Positions 43,701 through 56,943 of a stretch of DNA of 64,000 nt are shown here, piece by piece. Below the pieces are notes generated by a model. It did not search any database. It saw nothing but the letters and a program-made list of their open reading frames with translations, and was not told where the DNA came from. Made by a program: the position numbers and the translations under genes. Numbering within the stretch: the stretch's first letter is position 1; each line of letters begins with the position of its first letter. This DNA is from Phoenix dactylifera (Eukaryota; Streptophyta; Magnoliopsida; Arecales; Arecaceae), in contig NC_052395.1 in NCBI RefSeq assembly GCF_009389715.1, forward strand, positions 744,001 through 808,000. The letters are read 5' to 3'.

Positions 43701-45265
43701 TGGATGGTATTTGAAGATTTTTTTAATTTTGATTTATGTTGATGCTTTTATTTTGACTAATATTTTTATGAAAATAAAAATTTTAAAAAAGTAATTTGAT
43801 TGGTATGATTCATGGTTTAATCTTGTATGTATCAAAAAGTGGCACAAATTCTCGAAAGAACCGAGGTTCTAGATGTGGTATGGTATAATAAACCTTTTCT
43901 TGATTCATGACTCGGAAAATAATCTTTCAAAAGGCATCCTGAAAAGAATTTGGGTCCACTCTAAATGATAAAAGCTGCATCTTTGTTCTTTAATTAGAAT
44001 ACTTAATTGCAAACGCAATTAATATATTGCTTTGAAGAGGCCATGCAGTCCATTCCTGTCCTAGAACTAGGGTCTGATATTGCTTTGAAATCTCATTCTT
44101 GCATGTGTGCTTACTTGCTTCATGACAATTTATATCCTTCCCAATCATTTTTTCCATTTTCTTTTGCTTTTTGTTAAACCTTTCTTAGGTGAAATGAAAT
44201 ATGTCTTTCGTAGTTTTTTCTTCTGAAATTTTTATGCTGTATTTATCTCATTGTACCATTGTCAAGTGCCTTAGATTTATATTATTTATTATGACTATAT
44301 ATTAGTATAACCCCCTCCGCCTCCTCCCTCCACCCCCAACCCTGAAAAAAAAAAAAAAAAAAAATGAAACACCAATATAGACGCATCTAGTCGTTCTTGA
44401 TTCCTACTTTTATGTGCATTGATTCTACATGCACTTAAATTTGCTCCTAGGGACTTTCTTGATTCAAGCTAAACTTTGGCAATCTGTAGCTGATGCTCAG
44501 AATGCCAACTAGAGATGTTTTGTTTGACATGAACACCCCATACATGACATGCACTAAACTACTAATGATTGTCAATTGACTTGTTAATGCATAAATTATT
44601 GATTTTGTTATGTTGGAATGGTGACTGCATTTTTTTTTTTCTCTTCTTTTTCTTTGCTCTTTTAAGTTCATCTTCTCTTGGTCAATTAGATTCGCACCAG
44701 CTAAAGATCAGAGAAGCAATGCTTTACTCAAGATAAAATGGACTGTTGTTGCTGCTCGTAACTTGCAAGGCTATAAATAAAATCCTGAGGATTTTCTTCT
44801 CCTTGCATTTCAGTTGTTACATCTAGATAGTCACATCTTACTGATCACACTTATTACAGTCTGATTACACTGATGACATCTGTATAGAATAAAAAGAAGA
44901 AAGGTGGAAAAAGAAGAAGCTCAGTTATTTCACAGACTTCATATCACTTCTATCTGCCATGCAGTGTGCAGTGAATGCAGTGCCCTAGGGTTGGCCTACC
45001 AACCTTTGTCCTCTAGGGCCTGCATCCTCCTAGAGCCCAACCCTTTGAGGACTTGAAGTCTAAAAGATTCTGACTCCCTTTCTTGGTCAAAGACCAGGAC
45101 CATTTGACTACTACTCAATTACTTTCTTGGTCAAGGTTGTGGATGCATCTATAGGTTTTAAGTGTTTCACACGCAGGGATTTGATTTGTATAGGTTGTGG
45201 CCCCCACAGTACCCATATTTCCCTGCTTATTTACCTAGGATGGCGACCTTTACATGCATAGAAAC
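40708..45265. other. Long intergenic stretch
   Basis: 4.5 kb without a supportable gene. Short A+T-rich microsatellites (42283-42306, 42597-42613), A runs (44344-44364) and T runs (42845-42859) are present. The small frames at 41847-42035 and 43343-43594 show no domain. The part nearest 45265 should contain the CYP90D 3' untranslated region and terminator. Confidence 0.4.
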
Positions 45266-48200
45266 CTACAACCTTTGACTGTCTAAGCATTGGATGTGGA
45301 TCCTTTGCTTCCTTTCTCCCACAGTGGTACAACCGGATCTCTCACCTTGGCCAGCGGAGGATTTCTTCCTTGCTACTCTGACAGGCATCTTATTCTTCAT
45401 CCGTACTGTCGGAAAGTTGACTACGTGGTCCTCCTCAGCTACCCACCTGTGGGAATTTAGCATTGAGGAATAATATATTCAGCAAAGTAGAGAGGGATTC
45501 AGAATTTGGAAGAAGAAACAACTTCAAAAAACTAAAATTTATTTAATATTTATCCTCTTTCTTAGGAAAATAAAGTCTATGCCAACAACTGTAGCATAGT
45601 TGGTTGGCATGCATGTCAAAAGAAAGAAAGAAAGAAAGAAAGAAAGAAAACAAAATCTATTAAAAGAGGGCAACAGCAAAGTTCGAGTTCAACGACACCA
45701 GCATGACCCACATCAAATAGCATGCATGATTAGTATGCAATCCACAACTATTCCATAATCAAGTCATCAGTATTTTTTTCCTCAAAAGACGAAGTCATGG
45801 GTAATCCATGGACAATTCATAAACTTGTACATGCGACACCTTGCATGTATTAGAGCACCATGCATGCGCTCCACATTGCATTTATCTTACATATGGATCA
45901 GCATGCATGCATATGTAGATAAATTTAGATACAATGTGCATGTGAGGCATGCCATGTTGCAAATGTCACGCATACAGATACTCCACATCAGATTTATGGT
46001 GCTTAAAATAAGCGCGATCAAGTATGAGCTTGGGGGTTATCCTTACGTGAAACTGGTAACCATGTGGTGAAGGAAGATGGAAGCCTTAAGCCTGGCCAGA
46101 TCAAGCCCGGGGCAAAGCCTCTGTCCACCTCCAAAGGGAGTAAAGCTACAAGCCGCTATGTCCTTATCCTGTAGCAAGTTCCAAAGAAGAGAGATATATA
46201 CATATGGTACTCCAATAAGCGATGCATGAGATGGAGCCAAAGCAGATGCACCTTTTCTTTGTGGTTCAAAACAGGGGCTGATAGATCATCAGTAAGAAAC
46301 CTACAATTAAATAAGTCTTACCTTCCACCTCCATGGGTTGAAACTATAAGGGTCACCATAGTGGTTCTCGTCCAGGTGAACTGATCTAAAGTAGGCAAAG
46401 ACGCACCATCCCTTCGGTATGAAGTACCCATTTATCGCCACATCTTTCATGGCCTTGCGCATGACGCCCAAGATGATGTTTCCCATTCGCAGTGTCTCCA
46501 TTATAACCTGCATGCTCAGTGCATCTAGTTAACTTCTCAGTAATGGTCGCCATATGCTTTCTTTTGATGTAACAGTCCATATAAACTTACGTTTTGCGTG
46601 AAAGCTAAGGACATGTAGTCAGTCCAGCACAAATCTTCCCCGAGTAAAGATTTTCGTCTCTTTAGTTGCATGCTTTCTTCCTGTTTCATCACAAACTAAG
46701 TCACAACGCTTATTGTGTATAAACTGGTATCATATATAATAATATAGAATGACTCCATGGCGAACTGAACTGAAGAATATGAACCTCATATCACAATGTA
46801 TATATACTCTAAATCCTTTTATTCTAATATTAGCTGAAGTCTTCTTGCTATAAGGGAAAAAAATTAAGAGGAGAATAGAATGTAGTTTACCTCCAACTGT
46901 TGGAGAGCAAGAGGGCAGTCGCTGAGGTATTTTATTGCAAGCGTCATGAGCATGGGCACAGAATCCTCGCCAGGGATCATCAGATCGATAATATTGTCTG
47001 ATATAAGATCATCGGTTAGTTGATTGCTAGAATCATGGAGCAACACATCGATGACATCTCTTGGGTTGCAACCTCTGCTCCTTCTCTTATCTTGGATGAT
47101 ATTTCGCACAAGCATTACCATTCTCTTCTTGGCCTAAATTAAAACATTCTTCCAGTTAGCCAAGGCCAGAGAAGATGGCTTGACTAGTTTTTATACAGAG
47201 AGGACCTGCCTGCAGTGATCTGTAGAGTCTAGTCCCGGGTAGCTTCACAGGTAAAGAAATCAGACCAGCAATAAATTCCCGGAACTGTTGCTTTAGAAAC
47301 TGCATCTCATCCCCTGGCTGAAGACCTATCAACCCTTTCACCAGTACTTCGAACACCATCTGATGAGAATGTCCGCAGGAACCTTTAATCCAATACTTCT
47401 TTACCGACTATGATAGTCATGGACTCATATAAACTTCACTTTCTATAAACCTCCATATCCATTAAAGAGTGTTTATGATCTTAGACTATATATTTTTAGA
47501 GAGATAAAACTACATAGTTTACTATTGAAGCCATTAAGGAGGCCCAACCGAGGCTCAGTTTATGATCATTCAATTCTATTCTTGAAATGTGGACTTGCCT
47601 TAAAGATTACCCAACTATAAAAATATGGAGAACGTGCTCTACCGTAACCATAGTCACCGATTACCTACCATAAAATAAATGCACTTGAAAGTAGCAAGCT
47701 TGAGAGAGACAGATACAACAAATATAGCAACAACTGTGAAAAAAAAAATAAATAGCATCATTAATTTTCTTGATGAACCACGATCATGCTGTGGGACAAT
47801 CTCTAAATAATTTATGAAAATTCAGAACTGGTGAAAAGGTCACTTGGCTTGCGAAAATTCATCGGCATAGGAGTTCTCCAAGGAGAATAGTGCCAATGAA
47901 CATAAATATTTGCTGTCAGACAGGACTATTTCTAATGTTTGTGCTTAAAAATTTCTTTCAATCGCATAGGCTGCAGAACTCTCTAAGCCAAGGCATAGTT
48001 CATGTGGTGCATGTGGGTGTCTGCATGTGCCTAGAAATTAAGAGCAAGTGACAGAAAAAGAGGAAAAGAAGAAGAAATTAATATTTTGATGGACTAACAT
48101 GTTTCGTTTCATCTTGGATGTAGATTAGCCGATCATCCTTCCAGCAGGCCATTGATGCCTTCAAGTAGTTATGCATGTCGAGGGTGATCTGAGCCTTAAG

Positions 48201-48949
48201 GCTTGAGGATTTGAGGAAGGCACCAATGAGCCCATGAACTCTCCTTTGCAGGCTACCATTGATCGATAGAATGGAGGACTTTCCCATCAATTCAGTAAGG
48301 GATTTTGGATAGGATGGCACAAATATACTTGCATCGCTCTGTAGAATAAACCTGTTGACCTCAGCCTCTGTCGACACAATGGTGGGGCTGCCAAAGATGT
48401 GCGACTTGAATACTTTCCCATGCCTAAACATTTAATCAAAACACTCAAACTTAGAATAAAATGATGATCTACAAACAATTCTCTAATTTGATTTTTTTTT
48501 TCTTTTTCTTTTTCTTCAATAGGCCAAGTTCTTGCTGGACAAGTCGGTCTACATTAAAAATGGTTAAAACTATACTGTTTTGATATTGTTGCAAGTTTTA
48601 AAAGGTTTTCTATGCAAAGACTTAAACCAAAAAACTGTTTTTTAAGTAGCAACAACGAATGATCAAATTTGGATTCCGAAGACAAAGGTCATATTCTTTT
48701 AGATCACAAGAGCAAGGCGATGGTATGCACTCACATGATCCGACGCTTTTCCATGAACCTCTCAGGGCAAGGTGAGTATGCGCATGACATGAATTCCAGC
48801 GTCTCCCCAATAAAAGGCCATCCGAGGCTTCCTCGAGGGAGTTGGCTTCTTCTTCTCCCTCTCATCCTCTTCTTCTTCCAACTTTTACAAAACATCACAG
48901 TGATGAACACCATGACTGTTGCCATGCACATCATCAGCAACTTGTCCAT
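45266..48949 (-). CDS. CYP90D: CYP90D-type cytochrome P450, brassinosteroid biosynthesis, eight exons
   Basis: A membrane-bound monooxygenase of the CYP90D group, which hydroxylates brassinosteroid intermediates at C-23 in the endoplasmic reticulum. Exons on the minus strand: 48949-48735, 48423-48099, 47359-47210, 47133-46891, 46680-46591, 46507-46322, 46168-46047 and 45446-45266; the joined frame is 503 residues and every join keeps phase. Visible features: N-terminal membrane anchor (about 3-24), proline hinge [17 protein letters not shown] (37-53), [15 protein letters not shown]-helix PGEDSVP (284-290), ETLR (345-348), FNPWRW (398-403) and heme loop [10 protein letters not shown] with Cys422. 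All introns are GT-AG except intron 3, which needs a GC donor (see finding). The C-terminus runs about 25 residues beyond [18 protein letters not shown]. Subfamily is recognised from overall wording; 90D2 versus 90D3 cannot be separated. Confidence 0.93.
45618..45650 (+). repeat. (GAAA)n microsatellite
   Basis: About seven to eight GAAA units within the last intron of the CYP90D gene (intron 45447-46046). The text directly before it ('gtagcatagttggttggcat') looks like a degenerate tRNA A box, so it may be the tail of an old SINE. Confidence 0.8.
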
Positions 48950-48961
48950 CTTTGCATAGAC

Positions 48962-48968
<7 letters not shown>

Positions 48969-48993
<25 letters not shown>
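48969..48993 (-). promoter_or_regulatory. (CT)n/(GA)n tract in the CYP90D leader
   Basis: Twelve GA units lie about 20-45 bp upstream of the CYP90D start codon; on the transcribed strand it reads (CT)n. Such GAGA tracts near plant start codons are known binding sites for BPC/GAGA-binding proteins. A regulatory role here is inferred from position only. Confidence 0.55.
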
Positions 48994-48995
<2 letters not shown>

Positions 48996-50887
48996 AAAGG
49001 GTTGGATGGAAGTTTGTTTTTGAAGCTAAAGTACAAGGCTACATTTAAATTGGTTGAATAGTCCCCACTCCTGTAGATGTATGATTGACTCGTGCAACAG
49101 TGCAACAGCTCACCTCGTGCACACATGTGAGGCCCATTCAATTTAAGACCTGATCCACCCCCTATCATCATCAAAAGGAACTTTTGGTTGGCTGCTTCCC
49201 TCCTCTCCTTCTCTTTCCACCCAAATCATCGCCCAATCCGCAAATAAAGTATATATCTTAATCCACCTTTAACTCTCATCTTTAATTTGTTAGTGAGCCC
49301 CCCACATGCGATTCCTTTAATCTAATGCATGCACCTCTTTATTTAAACTCCTCCGTTTTGAATGCCATCCTTTAGCTCTCTCATTGCATTGCTTTGACTG
49401 CTCCACTGTATTAAATTACAGAATATCCCATTGCTCCGCTTTGATGGTGTTAACAAAATGATAGCAGATTTTTAAAGAAACTAATTTATTCCTCCCAGCT
49501 GCAGAGCTATCGGCTTCATGTAAGAGGGAATTTTGCATGAAAGGGCTTTTCTTTTTTATATTTTTATAGGAATTCCCCTTTTGTTGTAAGATTTTACTTG
49601 CAGGATTACTGCCATATTCTTTTAGGCAAGGGCATTAATAGTATAGTAAAAATACAAATAAACCATCATTGTAGAAACCAAAATGTTAGTCCTCTAATGC
49701 AAAAACGGCAAATTTTTCCACCAAGTTCTCCCTATAGAAGCATGTAGTCCTTGGTATGTTTATCAATGGAAGACATGATATGGTGGCAAAGGAGGTTAAA
49801 AAGAGTTAAATGATCTACAATCAGTGGACCTAGTGAACCAAGTTGGTGATATCATAGATCTATCATGAGATGTACTTTCTGGAAAATAAATTTGTTCTCT
49901 TTTCACTTGTAAACATGATTGGTAGATCTATTTAGTTTTGTCTTGAGAGCTTATGATTGGCATTCCATCTCGCTCTTGAGGTGTTTGTTGTGTTGCATTT
50001 CATTTTTTTTCTTAAAACACTAATTAGGGTTTTTAGTGCATTTTAAGAGTTTCAAAAACTAGCGAGCTTGAGTAATCGTAGGTAGAAATGTTCTCTTTGT
50101 ACTAATCAAAGATAATTTAACTATTCATGATTGGTTGGTTTATTTAGCAATTATTCATAGCTTGTTAAAAAACTCATGGATTCTTATTGATATACAAAGT
50201 TGTTGGACTTAGTGCAAGCATGCATTTTGCTGTTTGCTGCTATTGCTACTGCTCTATTGCTGCTACTATTGTTGTTGCTGCTGTTGTTGTTGCTGTTATT
50301 GTTGGGGCATCTCGAATACGTGTTTTTACTTGAATAAATATAGAAATATATCAATATTTTCTGCATTGTCTATCTGAATATATCAAGTTTTCACTAAACT
50401 CCCCAAGTTTTCTGCTATTTATAACTGTTGCACATGAAGTGCATACAATAATTGGATTGATCAAGAAGCCATTTACATCTGCAAGAGGAGATGACAAATG
50501 TTTGCAGAACCTTTTGTCCCTCCGTGGTAGCCAATTGGTGTTGACAAGAGAAATAGACCAAAGACACCGCATGTCGTTATTTTGGCTAATCAAGGCTCTG
50601 CTAGAATGATCTAAAGTTCTTTAAACTATCTTAATCCAACGTTAAACCCATTGTAGGGTAAGTTCCAAATGTGCATCATGAAACTAGTAGATCTCAAGCT
50701 GGTATCCATCTGAGTGTGCAAATGGGAACAATCCATATTGTATGGATTTGCAACTTCCAATCTCATTCATCTCCTGACTCTCTAGCAATCAAATTGGATG
50801 AGACGATTGCAAGGCCACACCCCAAATATCTTCGATAGATTTCTGTTCTGAAACTTGGCTGCATCTAGTCATCCTTTGCACCAAGCA
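48994..50887. other. CYP90D upstream region
   Basis: Promoter side of the minus-strand P450 gene; no further gene is seen. TTTAAAT at about 49043 could serve as a TATA-like element. A (TTG/CTG)n-rich stretch, read as (CAA/CAG)n on the minus strand, occurs at 50222-50300. Confidence 0.4.
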
Positions 50888-53800
50888 CACTACATAAAAA
50901 GTGATCTTTTCTTGCATTTTTTACATCCTTTACCGATGCTTATAAGATCTGCCCGATGCTATATAAAGCGCCGCCAAAGCGTCGGCGATACCTGAATGAA
51001 AAAAAATTTTTCCGACGCTTTTGAAAAGTATTGTAAAAGGTCGGTTTTTAGCAACGCTTTCTAGCAATGCTTAAAAACATCGCTAAAAGTCTCAAAGCCA
51101 ACGCTTATAAGCGTCGGCTTTAGCCTTAAATTTTTTTTAAAAAAAATATTTTCTATGATTTAGGGCAAGAGGGAAGAGGCCCGCTTTATCTCCGACCACA
51201 CCTATTACCGAAGAATCAAAAAATAATCAAAGATCACAACAACTAAAACAGCGAAGAAGGCTCTAAATCTACAAGCATCCCAAGAACATAGCCAAAAGGG
51301 AAAAGGCTTTGCTGCTAGATCTCTAATAAATTGGAGCAAGAGTCTTGTCTTTTTTGAAAAAAATGATTTCTTTCTTCAAAATTATGAAATGAAGAAGTTT
51401 GCAGGCACAGAGAAAAAAAATTGATCCAATAAGTTGAGTAATATCTTATGTTTTCTAAACAACACCCAAGCTTAGGTTCTTGTGATGGCTTCTGGCCCCA
51501 AAAAGACTGCAGTCAGAGATCAAATCCCTAAAATTCATCAAAGAAACCATGGAAAACCTACGAAAGATCCCGCCTTTCTTGACATTTTCAACACAAAGGG
51601 TCCACTCGAGAGGTGATGTAACAGAGAAAAGGAGAAAAAAGTGAGGGGGGAGATGAAACTTACGAGATGGACGGGGGCCTTGATGTGCTTGACGAGAGTG
51701 GAGCTACACTGGTTCTGTTGGGAACCCTGGTGGTCGCATGCATATATTTTTAAAAATTTTACAGCGGAAGCATGAATTAAACTATTTAATTCCTATGCAT
51801 GCTAGAGATCATATATCTACAACAAAAATAGATCCAGGACTTTAAATATTTATCCTAAATAAGTAGGCAGAGATTCTATGTCTAACATGTAGTCATGTAG
51901 AATTTCAGCAACCTAGTTGATTTCTAATCTTAATTTTTAATGAGATCAGATCTCATACCTTTTTGTTTTGAAAACTTTGATGATGCCTTGATCACCTTGT
52001 GTAGCCGCACACGCGTCCGGCCTCTGCGGATAGTCCACGTGAAGCTCTAAGAAGATTCACAACTGCAGGAGTGCTAGCTCGTGCAGAGATGCTGTAGTGG
52101 CTGAACTTTTTTCCCTCGAATCACTCAACTTTTAATTCTTCTTCAAGAGGATGAAGGATGGAGATGAAGGAGAAGAAGGAGAAGAGAAGGTGGCTAGCTC
52201 TCAGAATTTTTTCAGAATTTTTTCAGAATTTAGAACCCTTTCTAAAGACCATCTATTTTAAACCCTAGGTGTGGGGGTCTTTTTATAGCCAAAAGACCCC
52301 CCACGCCTCACACCTCTTTTGGTCAACGAATTTGGCTGATAAAATTTTCAAAAAATTCTGGTGAATCGGTACCTAATAGATGAACAAATTTTCTTTTAAT
52401 ATTGTGCCAAGAATCCCTAAAAATCAGGATGTTATTGTGCCCCAAACTTCAGCTGCACGCCACCCTCCTTGATGCGCCATGCAGTCCCTACAAATTAAGG
52501 ATTTGATTCCTATCTTTTTAGGAAGATTTGAGGTGCCATATTTTTCTGAAAAATAGCCCACGCCTCCTCTTTCGTCATGCCATAAATTGTCCAAAAATAA
52601 AGAGGATAGGCACCACTGCTTTTAGGGATAAGGATGAGGTGTCTTTCTTCTCCAAAAAAGAAAGCTAGGGTCCTAAATTTTAGGAATTATTCTCCAAGAT
52701 AAATTATGATTATTTGGACTCTTAATCCTCATTAATTAAGACTCTTAATTGACTTGAGTCAAGCCCAATCCAATTGGGTCAAATTCGATCAATTAGGTTA
52801 TGCCCAATCGGCTTGGGTCGAACCCGATCGAATTAGGTCAAACCCTAATATAGCCCAAATTGAATCTAATTCAATTTGGCTTTATTAAAGTCCAATAATT
52901 CAATCAAATTGAATTTATTAGTAATCCAATTAATAATTAACCCTCCAATAATTCAATAATTATATTAATGCAACTTTTGCTTAGGATAATTTGTCAATCG
53001 AATTGACCAAATTATTTCTGAATGATTCTTAATCATCAATCAATCATTTGATCAACCTAGAAACTTCTATGCGTGTGACCCTATAGGTTCGAACCTAAGC
53101 CGGCAGCACAAGAACAACTTCTTGTACTAATCGAATTGACCATCTAACAATGGTACCCGATATCCGGATAGGCCGAATATATGCAAAGCAAATATTCTAG
53201 AATCCTGGACTATGGTTACTGTATAATTCATCCCTTTAACTCCTAATGCCAGAATGACTTCAGAGTTCTGTCAACTCTGTAATAAGTACATCCTCTATGT
53301 GATCAACTTTAGAAATCATGTGACTCTTCACAAAGATTATCTTGGTCAAGGTTTTGCTAAATTGAACACAAAGCATTATCTCCTGTTTTTAGGAGGGGTC
53401 AATTCCATCTTGACTCATGCACTGATTTCGCAAGTACTTGACTGTACCCAGTAACCTTCCGTCCCAGAATTAGAAGTTCTACTAGTCCGGTACCAAAGTA
53501 CAGTGAGTTGCTTGCTAGTCACTGTGGTGATCTCAGATCTGTGGGATACTTATACCGATATCCACTTGGAACATCTCTCGAAAGTAGAGTGTTCCGAAAT
53601 TGGTCACGTTTAGTGAAATGTACTCCTACACTTTACCTGTGCGACATATCAGTGTCTCCACACTCTTTGGTTAAGACGACAACCAACGTATATGTCTCAC
53701 AACAACCTAATCTCGACAATGCTATCGCCTATTAACAACAAATCATTTGGTCGTAAAAAAATTTAAGGACTTGAAGATAAATCCTCCTTTATCATAAAAC

Positions 53801-54469
53801 AAGTCCTAAGGACTTCATCATATAAGAGTTCATTTGAAGATGTACAATGAAATGATGAACAATGCCAAATAACACTTTATTAATTTATCAATTCATTTAC
53901 AAAATTCAATCATCAGCACACTGACGATTGACTCTTAGGATACAATTCCTAACAGGTTCTTTGTCGGCTGGTGGCGGTGATGCCACCTCACGAACTTGGC
54001 CTTTATCTGCCTACATCCATGGCCGCTCACCTTGTCGGACCACAGCTCGCCCGCCACCACCGCCGTATCGCCGCCCCTCCCTCTCTCCCCAAGCATCCCC
54101 CCCTCCAAAAAGCTCGCTTTTGATCGAGAAAGAAGAAGAACAAAAAGAAAAAGAACGCCGACGTCGAAGAGCTCCTCAGATGAGGAAGAGGAGAGAAGAG
54201 AAGAGAAGAGATTTTTAAAGGATTGATGTCGGTGCAGGGGCAACTAGGGCATCGATCGAGAGGGGGGCGAGCGGTTGTGAGGGAATTTGGCTTACGACGA
54301 CGCTTATAAGCGTCGTCTTAGGTCCAGGCTTTTGACAACGCTTTTTAAGCGTCGTCGATTCTGAAGATTTATCGATGCCTTTTAGAGGAGTCGGCAAAGT
54401 TTGTTATTGAATCAAAATTTTCTGACGCTTTTTCGAGCGTCGGAAAATTTTGCTTTTCCTGTAGTGGCA
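50885..54469. mobile_element. Non-autonomous CACTA element split by a solo LTR
   Basis: The left end is CACTACATAAAAAGTG (50888) and the right end is CTTTTCCTGTAGTG (ends 54466), the reverse complement of CACTACAGGAAAAG. The 3-bp target duplication GCA is exact (50885-50887 and 54467-54469), as expected for CACTA transposons. Subterminal sequence is full of palindromes of the type GACGCTTATAAGCGTCG (51090 and 54300) and TTTTCCGACGC/GCGTCGGAAAA. Without the nested LTR the element is only about 1.3 kb and encodes nothing recognisable, so it is non-autonomous. Confidence 0.88.
51711..53959 (-). mobile_element. 2.2-kb solo LTR nested in the CACTA element
   Basis: The body 51716-53954 starts TGTTGGGAACCC and ends TTCCTAACA. 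Target duplications GGTTC are exact (51711-51715 and 53955-53959). The minus-strand reading TGTTAGGAATTGTATCC...GGGTTCCCAACA looks like the LTR of a large Ty1/copia family, so orientation is probably minus. No internal coding region and no second LTR are present; a solo LTR left by LTR-LTR recombination fits best. Confidence 0.85.
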
Positions 54470-56040
54470 CTTGGCATTGGCTTGAACATCTTGAACTGTT
54501 CGGTCCGTTAGGGTGTCATTCAACCTGTCAGTTTAGAAGAAACCAATAAAGATGATGAGAACCTCCTAGATACCTAACCATCAAATCAACTCGTATATTG
54601 GTCATAATAATCTATTGCTGCAGCTTCTATTCTGTATTGTCACTTAGAAAAATTGGTTATAATAGTCAATAACAGCTACCAATTCAGCGCTTGGAGTAAT
54701 GAGTTGTTCTATCCAAGTCTTCATCCTTTTTATTTGAACTAACGAAAATTGATGATGTTTTCAATTTCTTTGCTTCAGTCTAATTTCTAGAAAATGATAA
54801 CGAATCCAAAGACCAAGTGAAGAAATTTAAGAATTTTGAAGTTAGCAGTTAATCAGTGCCTCCAACTACTTGATGAATGAATGTTATTCAAATAGATCAT
54901 TACCAGATTTATCATGCCGATTGAAAAAAAAAGGAGCTTCTAGAAAATAAACTCAATTCTTACTTGAGTTAATTATCTAGAACTGATTCGAGAGGATCTC
55001 TGAACTCGGTGTGGACCACTTTAGCAACTACAGATAAGGATAGACAGGGTTCATGAGCGAGATTTACCACTTCAAGAAGCTAAGTCGCAAGCTAAACTTT
55101 CGAAAGTCATAATTTAGTCCTAAGATGTCTAATTGAGATTATCTTTTTTTAATTAGGTAGCTTTTTGAGATCTATGATGATTCCATGCTCTTTTAGAGTG
55201 TAGTGCCTCTAGAGATCAGGCCCAAATTTTATCATTTGGGGACTGAAACGGACTAGTCAAATCGAAAGTTTTCTTTTTAGGTAAGATTTTGATTAGGCAT
55301 ATTTTTTTCAATCTGAGAAGAATCAGGCGGAGCAACAGAAGGCAAAATTGATGTAGAAGTCAAGATTAACCTTCTGAAGAATTTTAGTTTTTTTCAAGTT
55401 TGTTTCTATTAATTATGTCTATTTTATGAAAGAAAAATCTATTAGAACCAGAAAGAGGAATCCGGCCTACTTTGTGTAAAGGGCAAATCTCACCATTATA
55501 AATATATATAGGCTGCATACCTCTGTTCTAGATTATCAATAAAAGAAAAGGGGTCTTAAGACTTACTTTTGCAATTTTTCCATCTTCTTCTAAATTTCTT
55601 TTGAGAGAATCGAACTGAGTTAAAGAAATTCTCTCTTCTCTCTGATTAGACTAAGAATCTAGATGGCATCATATAGAGTATCCAATTTGGTATGGTCAAA
55701 GACTCCAAAAAGTCAATAGCCTAATTCAAGTTCATGGTAAGTAAAAGGTCACATGGATTGAGTCATTTGATAAAGTGAATGCTTATGAAAGTCTATTGGA
55801 GTTTTCAAGTATAGTGTCTTTTAAAGTTCTATTCATGTATCCATTTAATAGTGACTTTTAGATGTTTTAGTACATTTATGTAAGAAGTATATCAAGAGCC
55901 ATTTTATAACTATATAATATTGTACAATGAGATATCTTGTAAGCGAACAAGAAGTAATAGAATAAAATAAATATATATGAGTTGAGTATTCTCTATTATC
56001 ATCTCCTATTATCTACCTCCATATCAAAATAAAGTGACTT
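54470..56040. other. Degenerate repeat-like stretch
   Basis: A+T-rich and without a supportable gene. 'tataaatatatataggctgc' (about 55497) followed by 'aataaaagaaaagg' (about 55540) and a C/T-rich section suggests the R-U5 part of an old LTR, but no partner was found. Confidence 0.4.
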
Positions 56041-56043
56041 AGT

Positions 56044-56943
56044 GTCACGACCCAGATTCAGACATGATTTGTCACACCCAAGATCGGGCCCGTGACACGG
56101 CCGTGCTACTGTAGGGTATTGCCCATAATAACACGAAGCCCATGATAACAATAATTCTTTCATGTAGCAAAATAACATTTGATCATTTTTATTTGCAAAT
56201 CAAAGGAAGCATATACAGAGCATCTAAAACAAGTACTTGAGTTTGCAAGATTACAACCCAAATTTATTAGTATAGCTATATCTATGAATTCTTGTAACTA
56301 TGCTTCAAACTCCATTTTCTTTTACTCTTCCCCGCTCCTAGCAACCTTACTTATCTGAAATAAAAATAAAAAGAGGCATATAAGTTTTGTGGCTCAGTAA
56401 GTGACCATGTACCACCTTATCGGATCAAGCATGAGTTTTTCATATCAATGCATCATTTAAAGAAAATAACAATGAATCCAATGTATGCATTTCATAGCAC
56501 GTATATTAAAAACATATCATAAAGCAAATCATGCATACATAAATCATTTAATTTCTACAAACATAGCTTCAAGTTTATTTTGCAAATAAATGCATAACTC
56601 ATTTTTTTTTGCCATTTAGCCATATCACAGTTTAAAACCTTGCTCACATACTTATGTATTGCTATAGTCACTATAATCCTGTGATAAGGCCATCTTCGTA
56701 AGTGACAAGATTTATAATTCATATTCGTTACCATCCTCTACCTATTCTTCTCATATAAATCTAAAATTTGTAGTATCGGATAAACATACGATACACATGA
56801 ATACATGCTGACAAGCACATACATATGCATGCACAATTGGATAACATGTATATGCACTTTACCTTCTTTCACAAATGGATAACAATAATACTAGACAAAA
56901 CTACCTGTTCGTACCTATATGTTGAGTATTTAATCCGATGATA
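56044..56943. repeat. Possible LTR sequence (TGTCACGACC type)
   Basis: The text 'gtgtcacgacccagattc' and 'cgggcccgtgacacggccgt' (56043-56106) has the look of an LTR start widely seen in plant gypsy elements (TGTCAC...). The following 850 bp are A+T-rich and non-coding. The second end and duplications were not identified. Confidence 0.4.

Noticed and set aside
40708-45265. A hidden host gene in the 4.5-kb gap.
   Set aside because: Read on both strands, no frame shows a recognisable domain or a consistent exon series.
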